A stretch of DNA of 64,000 nt from Candidatus Neomicrothrix sp. UBA7884 (GCA_002501135.1 DLRQ01000090.1:1-64000), one strand, 5' to 3'; shown: positions 16,423 through 24,525, counted from the first letter of the stretch. Made by a program: numbers and translations. Notes: generated by a model from the sequence alone, not told the origin.

Positions 16423-16743
16423 TCAGCGTGCCACGCCTTTGCCAAGCGCACTGATTGCTGCGTCCTTGATCGGAATGAAGCCGACAATTGCCAGCGCCGT
16501 TCCAATGTCGCTACCAAAATCACCAAGGCCCAGTACCTCTGTCGACGCACCGAAGCCGAAGCCTCCGACGTCGCTGATCAGAACGAACACATATGCCCAG
16601 ATCAGTGTCAGATTGGAACCGATGACGGGCAGGCCCTTGAGCATGCTGTTGACACCGACGGTGTCGAGGATGCTGTCCAGAACTGCCACAACACCCTGAA
16701 AAATGATCGCCATGACGATCAGGGTGAGGATGGTTGACATCAT
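16423..16743 (-). CDS. Small hydrophobic membrane protein
   Basis: A 106-aa protein of unknown family. The sequence suggests two or three membrane segments: about residues 3-22 (TLIVMAIIFQGVVAVL), 44-62 (LTLIWAYVFVLISDVGGF) and 78-95 (IGTALAIVGFIPI). There are almost no charged residues before the C-terminal KGVAR. AAAAAGGGG lies 10-12 bases before the paired ATGs at 16743/16740, a good ribosome site. It has its own terminator. Upstream on the same strand lie a set of GCAACATC-type repeats and a large structured RNA candidate, so the gene may be regulated by, or work with, that RNA. Confidence 0.65.
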   Translation of the reverse strand: MMSTILTLIVMAIIFQGVVAVLDSILDTVGVNSMLKGLPVIGSNLTLIWAYVFVLISDVGGFGFGASTEVLGLGDFGSDIGTALAIVGFIPIKDAAISALGKGVAR

Positions 16744-16849
16744 TGTGGTTTACCCCTTTTTGTTGTCAGCCGCCGGCTCGGGATCGAGTCGGATCTGCTT
16801 GTGTAAAGCAACGCTAGGAGGATTACCCACATTCGGGGTGGATGCAAGC

Positions 16850-16901
16850 GCAACATCACCGCAACATCCCCGTGTGCAGTGTTGCGATCATGTAACATCC
16901 C
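16850..16901 (-). repeat. Direct repeats upstream of the small membrane protein gene
   Basis: Three copies of a GYAACATCMC decamer at 16850-16859, 16861-16870 and 16892-16901, plus an inverted GTTGC at 16881-16885. The cluster lies 100-160 bases before ATG 16743 and could be an operator or binding array. Confidence 0.4.
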
Positions 16902-16945
16902 TCGGGAGGCTCTCGAGAGGGACGGCCATTGGAAATTGTCGTTCC

Positions 16946-17350
16946 GGAACGCGGAAACGGCTCCGAGTAGCCTCCCGGCGAACCGGTCAACTCCTCGGAG
17001 CCGCTCCTGTCGTTCCACTCCCACCAGGTCGGTACCACCACCCGAGGGCAGCGGCACAACCCGGAATCAACCCGAGCCGGTTGGAGCCTCACCCGGCGGT
17101 GCTCCTCCGGGCCTTGCGACCCGAACTCGCCCTACCGGCCTCGACACCTCCGTGTCTCTGGCCGACCCGCTGCCCCTCTTCAGAGGCAACGTGGTTGCGG
17201 TCCTCCCCGAACACTTCTCCGGGCCTTTCCCAGGGTCTCGACACTCCTCGGCGGGTGCAGAGCTTGCGCTCACTCCCGCTTCGGGTGTCGGTTCCGTCCG
17301 GTTCCGAATCCCTTCGCCGTGTCCGGCGTGGGGAGCATCATGCGCAACGG
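16946..17350 (-). ncRNA. Candidate large structured non-coding RNA
   Basis: The 750 bases from 16744 to 17496 have no credible reading frame, but the minus strand can form many strong helices capped by standard tetraloops. These are: 17279-17251, GCGGG/CCCGC enclosing GAGC-GCAA-GCTC; 17123-17108, CGGGTC-GCAA-GGCCCG; 17188-17171, with a TGAA loop; 17164-17136, CGGCC/GGCCG enclosing GACAC-GGAG-GTGTC; and 17016-16946, GGAACG/CGTTCC and a 10-bp CGGCTCCGAG/CTCGGAGCCG stem enclosing CCGG-TTCG-CCGG. GNRA and UUCG loops appear only on the minus strand. I do not find signatures of RNase P RNA or tmRNA. Ends are approximate; family unknown. Confidence 0.5.
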
Positions 17351-17496
17351 TGATGGCTTCGTCAACGGGTTTAGGGCATTTCCCCAGAAAGAACGGTGAT
17401 ATCCCCAGAACCGTCAGATGATTTGCACAGGTATTCCACAGAACACCGTGATTTCGAGCCCTGTTGGGAGTACCCCGGGGAGGTCTCAGGAGAATC

Positions 17497-17901
17497 TCAG
17501 GTAGAAAGGGCCACACCCATCAAGAGCGCACCGAGACCAGCGATAACGCCCAGTGCACCGGTGAAACCCCGGACAGCGACCGATGAGGTGTTGCTGTGTA
17601 CCGCCGCCGCACCTCCAGACAGGCCCACGAGGAGCAACTTGACCAGAAGGGTCGCCAGATAGGCGGTGCCCCGGATGGATAGGCTCACCTCAAACAGATT
17701 CCAGACACCCGTCGAAACAGCAAGGGCGAAGAAGATCCACGCCACGCGGCCGAAACGGTTCGCAGCAATCCGCGGGGCATCCGGGTCGAGCCTCCGCAGA
17801 ACTGGCACCAGCGCTGCCATGGTCAGTTGGCCGCCTACCCAACCCGCTACGCCGAGAAGGTGGAGGAAGAGGCGGACCTCAGCCAGGCCCAGATCGTTCA
17901 T
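17497..17901 (-). CDS. Integral membrane protein, CopD/DUF2269-like
   Basis: A 134-aa protein with about four membrane segments: 7-31 (with HLLGVAGWVGGQL), 47-68 (VAWIFFALAVSTGVWNLFEVSL), 78-97 and 108-130. The early histidine in HLLGVAGWVGG and the tryptophans resemble small haem- or copper-associated membrane proteins, but the assignment is weak. CAGAAT lies 6 bases before ATG 17901, a degenerate version of the leaderless -10 box. The structured RNA candidate begins about 150 bases after its stop and might be part of its 3' region. Confidence 0.6.
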   Translation of the reverse strand: MNDLGLAEVRLFLHLLGVAGWVGGQLTMAALVPVLRRLDPDAPRIAANRFGRVAWIFFALAVSTGVWNLFEVSLSIRGTAYLATLLVKLLLVGLSGGAAAVHSNTSSVAVRGFTGALGVIAGLGALLMGVALST

Positions 17902-17971
17902 CGACGCATTCTGGCAGCGGTTGCACAGCTTTCAGTGCCGGCACTCCGATATCTCCCCGGGGCTGGGCGCG

Positions 17972-18745
17972 TCAGGCCCACTGGTCGCGCTCGATCAGCA
18001 CATCCCGGAGAACAGCCGGTCTGTCGGTCATGAGCCCGTCCACACCCAGGTCGAGGAGAGTGTGCATCTCATCAGGATCATCGACGGTCCAGACATGGAC
18101 CTGTAGCGCCATTCGGTGTGCGTGCTCGACGAACCGCCTGTCGACAATGCGAACACCCCTCGATCTCACCGGAACCTGAAGACAACGCCACGGTGGAGAA
18201 CTGAATGGAAATCCGAAGTTTGCCAGGCGGAAGCGGCCTGTGGCTCCCGGGCCTGCTGACGTGCAGAGCCCGCCACCCAGCAGGTCGCGGCACCGCTCAA
18301 TTCTCCGATCCGAGAAGGCTCCGATACAGACCCTCGCCAGGACGTCGTGATCCCGAATCACCCTGACGAGCGCATCGACCACTGCATCATCTTTCGGGTC
18401 GATGTTCACACGCGCTGCGGGGAACGCCTCGAACAGGTCCGACAGGCGTGGCACACCCTCGGTTCCACCAACGCGAGCCTGCGACACTTCGTCCCACGAG
18501 AGTTCTGAGATCAGGCCCACGGAATCGCTCACCCTGTCCAGCGAACTGTCGTGGAATGCAACCACGGTGCCATCGGCGGTCAGGTGCACATCCGTCTCCA
18601 GGTAGGTGAAGCCAAGGTCCACGGCGTGGGCAAACGCAGCCATGGTGTTCTCAGGCCAGTCGCCGGTACCGCCCCGATGGGCAAATGCCAGGACACCCGG
18701 ATGCGTCAGGAACGGATGGCGGTCGGCGTGAGATGGAGGAACCAT
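17972..18745 (-). CDS. Glycerophosphodiester phosphodiesterase
   Basis: Hydrolyses glycerophosphodiesters from phospholipid turnover to glycerol 3-phosphate and an alcohol. The GDPD signature is clear: AHRGGTGDWPENT with the catalytic HRG, then YLETDVHLTADGTVVAFHD with the metal-binding E-T-D and second histidine. At about 257 aa it has normal bacterial length. No signal peptide is seen, so it is probably cytosolic. ATG 18745 lies 7 bases after TACGGT; the frame could extend to ATG 18802. Confidence 0.88.
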   Translation of the reverse strand: MVPPSHADRHPFLTHPGVLAFAHRGGTGDWPENTMAAFAHAVDLGFTYLETDVHLTADGTVVAFHDSSLDRVSDSVGLISELSWDEVSQARVGGTEGVPRLSDLFEAFPAARVNIDPKDDAVVDALVRVIRDHDVLARVCIGAFSDRRIERCRDLLGGGLCTSAGPGATGRFRLANFGFPFSSPPWRCLQVPVRSRGVRIVDRRFVEHAHRMALQVHVWTVDDPDEMHTLLDLGVDGLMTDRPAVLRDVLIERDQWA

Positions 18746-18752
18746 CCCGTCG

Positions 18753-18758
18753 ACCGTA
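18753..18758 (-). promoter_or_regulatory. -10 box of the glycerophosphodiesterase gene (leaderless)
   Basis: TACGGT on the minus strand, 7 bases before ATG 18745; the same TACGGT-CGAC string precedes the acyl-CoA dehydrogenase start. Confidence 0.45.
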
Positions 18759-18834
18759 CCCGTAGCGCATCGGAAGGGCGCCACAGCCTTGACGACAATC
18801 ATGTAGGCAGAGACCTCAGCGGATCCACGACCGG

Positions 18835-18840
18835 TAGCGT
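18835..18840 (+). promoter_or_regulatory. -10 box of pyk (leaderless)
   Basis: TAGCGT ends 6 bases before ATG 18847 and 3 bases before ATG 18844, which favours the second ATG as the start. Confidence 0.5.
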
Positions 18841-18846
18841 GGGATG

Positions 18847-20286
18847 ATGGCCAGACGCACCAAGATCATCGCGACAATCGGACCTGCATCCGAGGACGAG
18901 GCCACACTTCGCAATCTCGTACGCGCCGGAATGGACGTCGCGAGGCTCGGGCTGGCCCACGGAACTCTGGACGAGGCGGCCGAGCGCCTCACCGCCATCA
19001 GGAGAATCGCCGCCGAAGAGGGCAGACCGGTCGGAATCCTCGTGGACCTCCCCGGGCCGAAGGTGCGTGCAGCATCCTTTGGCGATGACTCGGTGCCGAT
19101 CGTCGAGAAGTCTGAGATCCGCCTAACTGTCGGAAGCGGTTGCAGCACAGCATCGGTTATGGAGGTCGACTACGAGAGCCTCCTTGACGATGTACTTGCC
19201 GGCGACAGGCTCAGCATCGGTGACGGCCGGGTGATCCTCGAGGTGAGCGAGGTCGGCGGCGACCAGTTGGTGGCAAGGGTGATGCACGGCGGATTTCTGA
19301 GTGGGTGTCCCGGTGTCCACGTGCCCTCTGACAGGTTGTCGATTACGGCACCGACCGCTGAGGACATCTCCTCCCTCGAGCGCTTTCTGGAACTCGATGT
19401 CGACATGGTCGCCGTGTCATTTGTCAGGTCTGCCGAGGATCTCATGAGGCTGCCTGTCGAGCCGCATCCCACCGGCCCCCTCGTGGTAGCCAAGATCGAG
19501 ACAAGGGCTGCGATCGAGAACCTTCCCGCAATCATCGAAGCCTCCGGAGCGATCATGGTGGCCCGCGGGGACCTGGGCAACGAGTGTCGCCTCGAGGAGC
19601 TGCCGATTCTCCAGAAGGAGATCATCCGGGAATGCATCGCCCTCGGCCGCCCCGCTATCACGGCAACCCAGATGCTCGAGACCATGATCACCAACCCGGA
19701 ACCGACGCGGGCTGAGGTCTCAGACGTGGCAAACGCAGTCTGGGATGGTTCAAGCGCAGTGATGCTGTCAGGGGAGACTGCAATCGGGAGCGACCCCGGC
19801 AACGTCGTAGCCACAATGTCGCGCATTGCCGAGCGCGCGGACGACGAGTTCGACCACCGATCGTGGGCGTCAGAGTTGTCCGACCTGCGCCTGACCGACA
19901 GGGGCGAGCCTGACAGCGCCGTTACCGATGCAATGACCATGGCTGCGGCCAGGGCGCTGGCCGAGTTGAGCGTCAAGACGGTCCTGTGCATCTCAGGGTC
20001 AGGGTTTACCGTGCGCTCGATGGCACGCTTTCGTCCCGAGGCCCGCATTCTCGGCTTCAGCGCCAACAAGCGAACAGTTGGCCAACTGACCCTGAGTTGG
20101 GGAACCGAGCCCCTCCACCTCCCGGAGGAGGGCAGCATCGAGGAGCGGGTTGCCAGTGCCATCGCTACCGCACGCGATGCCGGGTACGTCGAACCCGGAG
20201 AACTGGTCGCAGTCCTGGCTGGAACCAACGTTCGCTCCCGCTCAACAAACGTCCTTCGCCTGGAGCTTGTGTCGCCCGCTGCCTGA
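18847..20286 (+). CDS. pyk: Pyruvate kinase, probably K+-independent
   Basis: Final ATP-yielding step of glycolysis (phosphoenolpyruvate + ADP to pyruvate + ATP); 479 aa. Catalytic landmarks are present: KIIATIGPAS at the N-terminus, AKIE with the catalytic lysine (near 217), MVARGDLG, TQMLETMI and SAVMLSGETA. The K+ site is changed: RLNFSHG of K+-dependent enzymes reads RLGLAHG (G35, A37), and DTKGPE reads DLPGPK (L68, K72). A lysine at the position of rabbit E117 marks K+-independent enzymes. The C-terminal allosteric domain is present. mobA starts 18 bases downstream. Confidence 0.93.
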   Translation: MARRTKIIATIGPASEDEATLRNLVRAGMDVARLGLAHGTLDEAAERLTAIRRIAAEEGRPVGILVDLPGPKVRAASFGDDSVPIVEKSEIRLTVGSGCSTASVMEVDYESLLDDVLAGDRLSIGDGRVILEVSEVGGDQLVARVMHGGFLSGCPGVHVPSDRLSITAPTAEDISSLERFLELDVDMVAVSFVRSAEDLMRLPVEPHPTGPLVVAKIETRAAIENLPAIIEASGAIMVARGDLGNECRLEELPILQKEIIRECIALGRPAITATQMLETMITNPEPTRAEVSDVANAVWDGSSAVMLSGETAIGSDPGNVVATMSRIAERADDEFDHRSWASELSDLRLTDRGEPDSAVTDAMTMAAARALAELSVKTVLCISGSGFTVRSMARFRPEARILGFSANKRTVGQLTLSWGTEPLHLPEEGSIEERVASAIATARDAGYVEPGELVAVLAGTNVRSRSTNVLRLELVSPAA

Positions 20287-20304
20287 GTCAGGGGTGGTGA
20301 ACGG

Positions 20305-20934
20305 TTGGCCTCGACGCCGATGATCAGAGAGCGCCCCGCTCAACTTGAGTTCGCTGGAGCTGTCCTCATAGGCGGAACCAGTAGACGGATGGGTACCGAC
20401 AAGGCCCTTCTGGCGTCACACGAGACGGGCGGCCTGTCGCTACTCCGCCTTGCTGCCGACGCACTCCATGCTGCCGGAGCCCGCGAGGTCATCGCAGTCG
20501 GCCGCAGCGAAACCTCTCTTTCAGCCGAGGACCTCCGCATAGTCCCGGATCTCTGGGCTGGAGAGGGCCCGTTGGGAGGGGTGGTGACGGCAATGTCTGA
20601 ACTCGATGGTGCCGACCTCACCCATGTCGTGGTGCTGGCATGCGACCTCCTGGCACCCAGCAGCATCTCAATCAGGGTGCTCCTGGCAGAAGCTGCCGAA
20701 CATCCCGGTCATGTCGTGGTGCCCCTCGTGGATTCTCAGCACGAGTGGCTCCACGCGTGTTGGCCACTCTCGTTGAAGGTCAGGCTTGAACAGGCGTTCG
20801 AATCTGGAGTGAGGGCGCCACGAAGCCTGCCCGATCTGGTTCCGGTAGAGGAGGTCACCGGAATCGATCCAGCGACCACACGCGATGCGGACACCCCTGA
20901 GGACCTCCCCTGGACGGTTCCCGGCAGTGGGTGA
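20305..20934 (+). CDS. mobA: MobA-like molybdenum cofactor guanylyltransferase
   Basis: Probably adds GMP to molybdopterin (MGD cofactor), or a related NTP-transfer reaction. The 209-aa protein has LIGGTSRRMGTDKALL (about 22-37) and the metal motif ACDLLAPS near 113-120. The start may be TTG 20305 or ATG 20320; both follow the pyk stop closely, so cotranscription is likely. A rhodanese gene follows, as often seen near molybdenum-cofactor genes. Confidence 0.82.
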   Translation: MASTPMIRERPAQLEFAGAVLIGGTSRRMGTDKALLASHETGGLSLLRLAADALHAAGAREVIAVGRSETSLSAEDLRIVPDLWAGEGPLGGVVTAMSELDGADLTHVVVLACDLLAPSSISIRVLLAEAAEHPGHVVVPLVDSQHEWLHACWPLSLKVRLEQAFESGVRAPRSLPDLVPVEEVTGIDPATTRDADTPEDLPWTVPGSG

Positions 20935-20942
20935 CGGACCGA

Positions 20943-20948
20943 TAGGGT
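20943..20948 (+). promoter_or_regulatory. -10 box of the rhodanese/RNase D transcript
   Basis: TAGGGT overlaps a possible GTG start at 20947, so that GTG is unlikely to be used; the expected transcript start near 20955 leaves a short leader with GGAAGGGAG before GTG 20977. Confidence 0.45.
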
Positions 20949-20976
20949 GGCGCCCCGCACCTCGGAAGGGAGTGGA

Positions 20977-21297
20977 GTGGAAACTCCAGAAGTCGACGTA
21001 GACGCACTCGAGGACCTGCTCGTCACCAGGGCGACACTCGTCGACGTACGCGAACCGGACGAGTACGCCGCCTTCAGGATCAACGGAACACACCACATTC
21101 CGCTGGCTGACCTTCCAGACCGGATTGGCGAAATTCCTCCAGATCGCAGTATCTACGTGATCTGTGCAAAGGGAGGGCGGAGCCGGGCCGCCGTTGACTT
21201 CCTACTACATCAGGGCCTCACCGCCGTGAACGTCGCCGGTGGCACAGCCGCCTGGATTGAGAGCGGACGACCAGTAGAGACAGGGGAACCGACCTGA
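20977..21297 (+). CDS. Rhodanese-domain sulfurtransferase
   Basis: Single-domain rhodanese of about 106 aa. The active-site cysteine is C63 in ICAKGGRSR, a CxxGxRS loop, and VDVREPDEYAAFRING gives the classic N-terminal block. It probably carries persulfide sulfur for cofactor or tRNA thiolation. I chose GTG 20977 because GGAAGGGAG (20964-20972) is well spaced and the -10 box covers the earlier GTG. The stop overlaps the likely CTG start of the RNase D gene. Confidence 0.85.
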   Translation: METPEVDVDALEDLLVTRATLVDVREPDEYAAFRINGTHHIPLADLPDRIGEIPPDRSIYVICAKGGRSRAAVDFLLHQGLTAVNVAGGTAAWIESGRPVETGEPT

Positions 21298-22460
21298 GTC
21301 GCCAACCGAAACTGACCTGGGACCTGCTGACCGAGCAGGCCGAACTGCCTGCACTCCTCGAAACCCTCAGCGGCGAGGAGCGCATTGCCGTGGACACCGA
21401 GTTCCATCGGGAACGAACCTATTTCCCGAAGGCAGCGCTCATTCAGATCGCATGGTCCGGAGGCCTGGTTCTCCTCGACCCCCTTGAACTGGATCTGGCG
21501 CCACTGGCCGCTCTCCTGGAGTCGGAGACCCTCTGGGTGATGCACGCAGCCGGCCAGGACATCGAGGTATTTCAGCGCGTCTGTGGAACCGCCCCGCGAC
21601 ACCTCTTTGACACACAGTTGGCTGCCGGGTTCAAAGGAATGTCCTCACCGTCGCTGTCGACCCTTCATCAGCATGAACTGGGTTTCAAACTCGCCAAGGG
21701 TGACCGGCTGACCGACTGGTTGGCGCGCCCACTTACCGAATCGCAGCTGGAATATGCGGCATCCGATGTGGCCCATCTATTGGAGATCCACGATCGCCTG
21801 ACGACAGAACTAGATGAGAGGGGGCGTCTAGCCTGGGCTGTCGCTGAATGTGGGGAACTCCTCGCACGTGAGTCCACCCGACGTGTGCCCGAGGATGCCT
21901 GGCGACGGATCAAGGAGGCCCGGAGCCTCAGCGGCGAAGCACGCCTCGTGGCCCGTTCCGTTGCCGCATGGAGAGAGCGCAGGGCCGCTGAGATCGACAT
22001 CCCTGTCCGCCACGTACTTCCGGACCTCGCGGTAGTGGCCATCGCACAAAAGGTACCGGCGACACGTGACGCCCTCAAGAAGGTCAGGGGTGTAGACGGA
22101 AGACACCTCAAGGGCGAAACCGCAGACGGGATTCTGAACGCCGTTCTAACCGCCGCTGACCTGCCACCCCTTGCGCCCGATGTCGACCGAAGGCAGGGTC
22201 GACAACGGGACCTGAGGGCGGCGGTGACCCTGGTTTCAGCATGGGTTGCGCAACTTGCCCGCGACCTTGAGATGGACCCCGCCCTGGTGGGCACACGATC
22301 CGACATTGAAGCGCTTGTCGGTAACGACAAGGGCTCCCGCATGGCACATGGGTGGCGTCACGAACTTGTGGGCGAACCTGTCGAGGAGTTGCTCTCAGGC
22401 AGGGCTGCTCTGGCCTTCGACGGCGATGGAGAACTCGTTCTCGTTCCACGCAACGGTTGA
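21294..22460 (+). CDS. rnd: Ribonuclease D-like 3'-5' exonuclease
   Basis: DEDD-family exoribonuclease with C-terminal HRDC domains, involved in tRNA and stable-RNA 3' maturation. ExoI is AVDTEFHRERTY, ExoII is MHAAGQDIEVF, and ExoIII is YAASDVAHLLEIHD. HRDC-like helices cover about residues 200-380. The conventional start GTG 21390 would fall inside ExoI and delete the preceding strand, so translation must begin earlier. The only plausible codon in frame is CTG 21294, 6 bases after AGGGGA and overlapping the rhodanese stop (CTGA). That gives 388 aa. Confidence 0.85.
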   Translation: MSRQPKLTWDLLTEQAELPALLETLSGEERIAVDTEFHRERTYFPKAALIQIAWSGGLVLLDPLELDLAPLAALLESETLWVMHAAGQDIEVFQRVCGTAPRHLFDTQLAAGFKGMSSPSLSTLHQHELGFKLAKGDRLTDWLARPLTESQLEYAASDVAHLLEIHDRLTTELDERGRLAWAVAECGELLARESTRRVPEDAWRRIKEARSLSGEARLVARSVAAWRERRAAEIDIPVRHVLPDLAVVAIAQKVPATRDALKKVRGVDGRHLKGETADGILNAVLTAADLPPLAPDVDRRQGRQRDLRAAVTLVSAWVAQLARDLEMDPALVGTRSDIEALVGNDKGSRMAHGWRHELVGEPVEELLSGRAALAFDGDGELVLVPRNG

Positions 22461-22552
22461 ATGGCCCGCCAAGGCCTTTGGCTGCTGCTACACCCCGGGC
22501 TCGGAGGGGTAGGCTCTAGGCCCGTTCGTGACCAGACATTGGAGAATCTACG

Positions 22553-22765
22553 GTGAAGAAGGGTCGACATCGCCGCTTCGAAGAAGCGCGTGCACTAAAG
22601 CGAAACCAGGACCTCGACCTCGACTCGATATTCGACAGCCTGAGCGACACCCGGGAGGGTCCGTCGAGCTCAGGTGAGTCGAGGGCGTTTGGCGCATGGT
22701 CTGACGACTTCGACGGTGAAGAGCCGTCGGGTACCGAAGACGAGACAACCTCAGGTCGGACCTAA
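22553..22765 (+). CDS. Small charged conserved-type protein
   Basis: A 70-aa protein, basic at the N-terminus (MKKGRHRRFEEARALKR) and acidic after that, probably disordered apart from a short helix. GTG 22553 follows GGAG by 8 bases, and TAGGCT at 22510-22515 is a plausible -10 box. The codon pattern and ribosome site suggest a real gene. I do not recognise a family or function. Confidence 0.55.
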   Translation: MKKGRHRRFEEARALKRNQDLDLDSIFDSLSDTREGPSSSGESRAFGAWSDDFDGEEPSGTEDETTSGRT

Positions 22766-22797
22766 CCGCATCCGGCGGGTTTTCGAGAGGCCCACGA

Positions 22798-24525
22798 TCA
22801 GCCACCTGTCTCCTCAAGAATCTCGTCGAGTTTGAGGATGTCCTCCTCGCGGAGGACCCCTATGAAGCGCTGCTCGGCATCGGTAACCGCCAGCACGTCT
22901 ACGGCCGCCTCCTCCATGGCCATGACGGCGTCACGGAGGGTCCACGAGGGGAGTACCGCGGGCAGATCTGTCCTGAGGACCTCGCTCACCGGCGTGGTGT
23001 CCCAATCCGCCCGATCAAGGTCTGATACTTCAGAGAGGCTGACCATGCCCAGATAGCTTCCACCATCGACCACTGCCACCACACGCTCCCGGCGTGCCAG
23101 AACATGGAGATAGACGAACTCGGCCGCTGTGGCATCTGGAGGAACCGTCAGGACCTCGGTCGTGAGGGCTGAGGTGACCGGCAACGTGAAGCGTCGCTCG
23201 AGGTGGCCCAGCCTCACGCTCTGTTGATGTTCGGCAACCGAGGCCGGCCCTGCAACCACCTGGCTTACGGCGGCCGCAACCAGAGCAGGTACCACAAAGG
23301 ACCCCCCGGACACCTCAGCGACAAACATCACGGCTGCGATTGGTGCCCGGTAACCGGCACCGAGGAAGGCCGCCAGCCCCAGGGTCGGGTAGAGACCCGG
23401 TCGATCGCTGCCGAGGATCTGTCCTGTCAACTGGCCAAGAACCACTCCCTGCACCGCAAGAGGAATGAAGAGACCACCAACGCCTCCGGATCCGAGGGTG
23501 ACGAGGGTCGCCGCCATCCGGAATCCGAACAACAGGGCGATCAGGCCCAGCCCGTGGTCAGGTCCGACCACCCAGTCCATTGCCTCGAATCCCGGACCGA
23601 TGGTGAGGGGTGAACCAAAGAGCGCGTCGGCAAGCAGGGCAAGGACAGCGAGGATCACACCACCGGCCACAACCCTCGGGACGAAGGCCGTCTGCCTGGA
23701 GCGGGCCTTGGACCACCGGACCAGCCACGCCATGGAGCGGCCTCCGAGACCGGCCAGGACCCCGAGCAGGATTGCACCGAAGACATCGGCGGTCTCGACG
23801 CCGGTGAAGAAGCCGGCCAGGTCGTCTGCAGTGAACCAGAGCTGGTTCTGGTCGAATCCCAACCTGTTGGCTGGATTGTTGAGGAAGGGCACGACTGCCC
23901 TTGAGCCAACCAGGTTGATGTAGACGACGTAGCTGCTCGCTGCGGCAAGAAGAGACGGCAACAGCGCACGACGGTTGACGTCATCTCGGTAGGGCGCCTC
24001 GAGGGCGAAGAGCACACCTGTGGCCGGGGCCTTGAACACAGCGGCAACCCCTGCAGCAGCACCGGCTGTCAGGAGAACCTTGACATCGTCTCGGCTCAGC
24101 CAACGTCCGAACCGGTCCCTCATGGTGAGGCCCACGGTGGCACCGGTGTAGATAGATGGGCCCTCAAGGCCGAGAGCACCGCCCATGCCAATGGTCACCG
24201 CACCTGCCAGAAGCTTTGCAGGCAGGTCGCGGAGGGGCAGCTTGGGAGAACCTTCGTGGAATGCGCGGATGAACTCGTCGGATGTCCCCGGGGTTCCACC
24301 CCTGCCCGGGTAACGCAGGATCAGTGAAGCCAGCAGGATTCCTATACCCGGGGCAGCAGCCATCTGCCAGAGAGGCAGCTGTTGCAGTTGATGCAGGAGA
24401 ACCTCGGCAGCCACGTACTCGAATCCGGCAATGAGGGCAGCGACGACCACACCAGTTGCGACAGACAGAGCCAGCACAGGGGTGTTCCCCCGTGTCGCCA
24501 GATTCCCGAGCCTACTCATGTCCAT
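22798..24525 (-). CDS. CLC-type chloride channel/transporter with CBS domains
   Basis: A 575-aa integral membrane protein of the CLC family (about residues 15-435) with a tandem CBS pair at the C-terminus (about 450-570). Selectivity-filter elements are visible: GRGGTPG near 74-80, GLEGPSIYTG with the gating glutamate E121, and GVGGLFIP. The position of the internal proton glutamate of E. coli ClcA (second E of IIEEM) appears to be A177 in FALEAPY, so proton coupling may be lost. The CBS pair probably senses nucleotides. It is divergent from glcD. Confidence 0.9.
   Translation of the reverse strand: MDMSRLGNLATRGNTPVLALSVATGVVVAALIAGFEYVAAEVLLHQLQQLPLWQMAAAPGIGILLASLILRYPGRGGTPGTSDEFIRAFHEGSPKLPLRDLPAKLLAGAVTIGMGGALGLEGPSIYTGATVGLTMRDRFGRWLSRDDVKVLLTAGAAAGVAAVFKAPATGVLFALEAPYRDDVNRRALLPSLLAAASSYVVYINLVGSRAVVPFLNNPANRLGFDQNQLWFTADDLAGFFTGVETADVFGAILLGVLAGLGGRSMAWLVRWSKARSRQTAFVPRVVAGGVILAVLALLADALFGSPLTIGPGFEAMDWVVGPDHGLGLIALLFGFRMAATLVTLGSGGVGGLFIPLAVQGVVLGQLTGQILGSDRPGLYPTLGLAAFLGAGYRAPIAAVMFVAEVSGGSFVVPALVAAAVSQVVAGPASVAEHQQSVRLGHLERRFTLPVTSALTTEVLTVPPDATAAEFVYLHVLARRERVVAVVDGGSYLGMVSLSEVSDLDRADWDTTPVSEVLRTDLPAVLPSWTLRDAVMAMEEAAVDVLAVTDAEQRFIGVLREEDILKLDEILEETGG

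Noticed and set aside
16703..17421. Open frames on the plus strand (216 and 180 aa) and a 149-aa minus-strand frame across the 17 kb gap
   Set aside because: Composition is Pro/Ser/Arg-rich without domain or motif, no ribosome site, and the DNA is better explained by RNA helices.
17401..17460. DnaA-box-like TATTCCACA near 17433
   Set aside because: Two mismatches to TTATCCACA and no cluster, so no support for an origin.
19170..20228. 352-aa open frame on the minus strand
   Set aside because: Antisense to pyruvate kinase.
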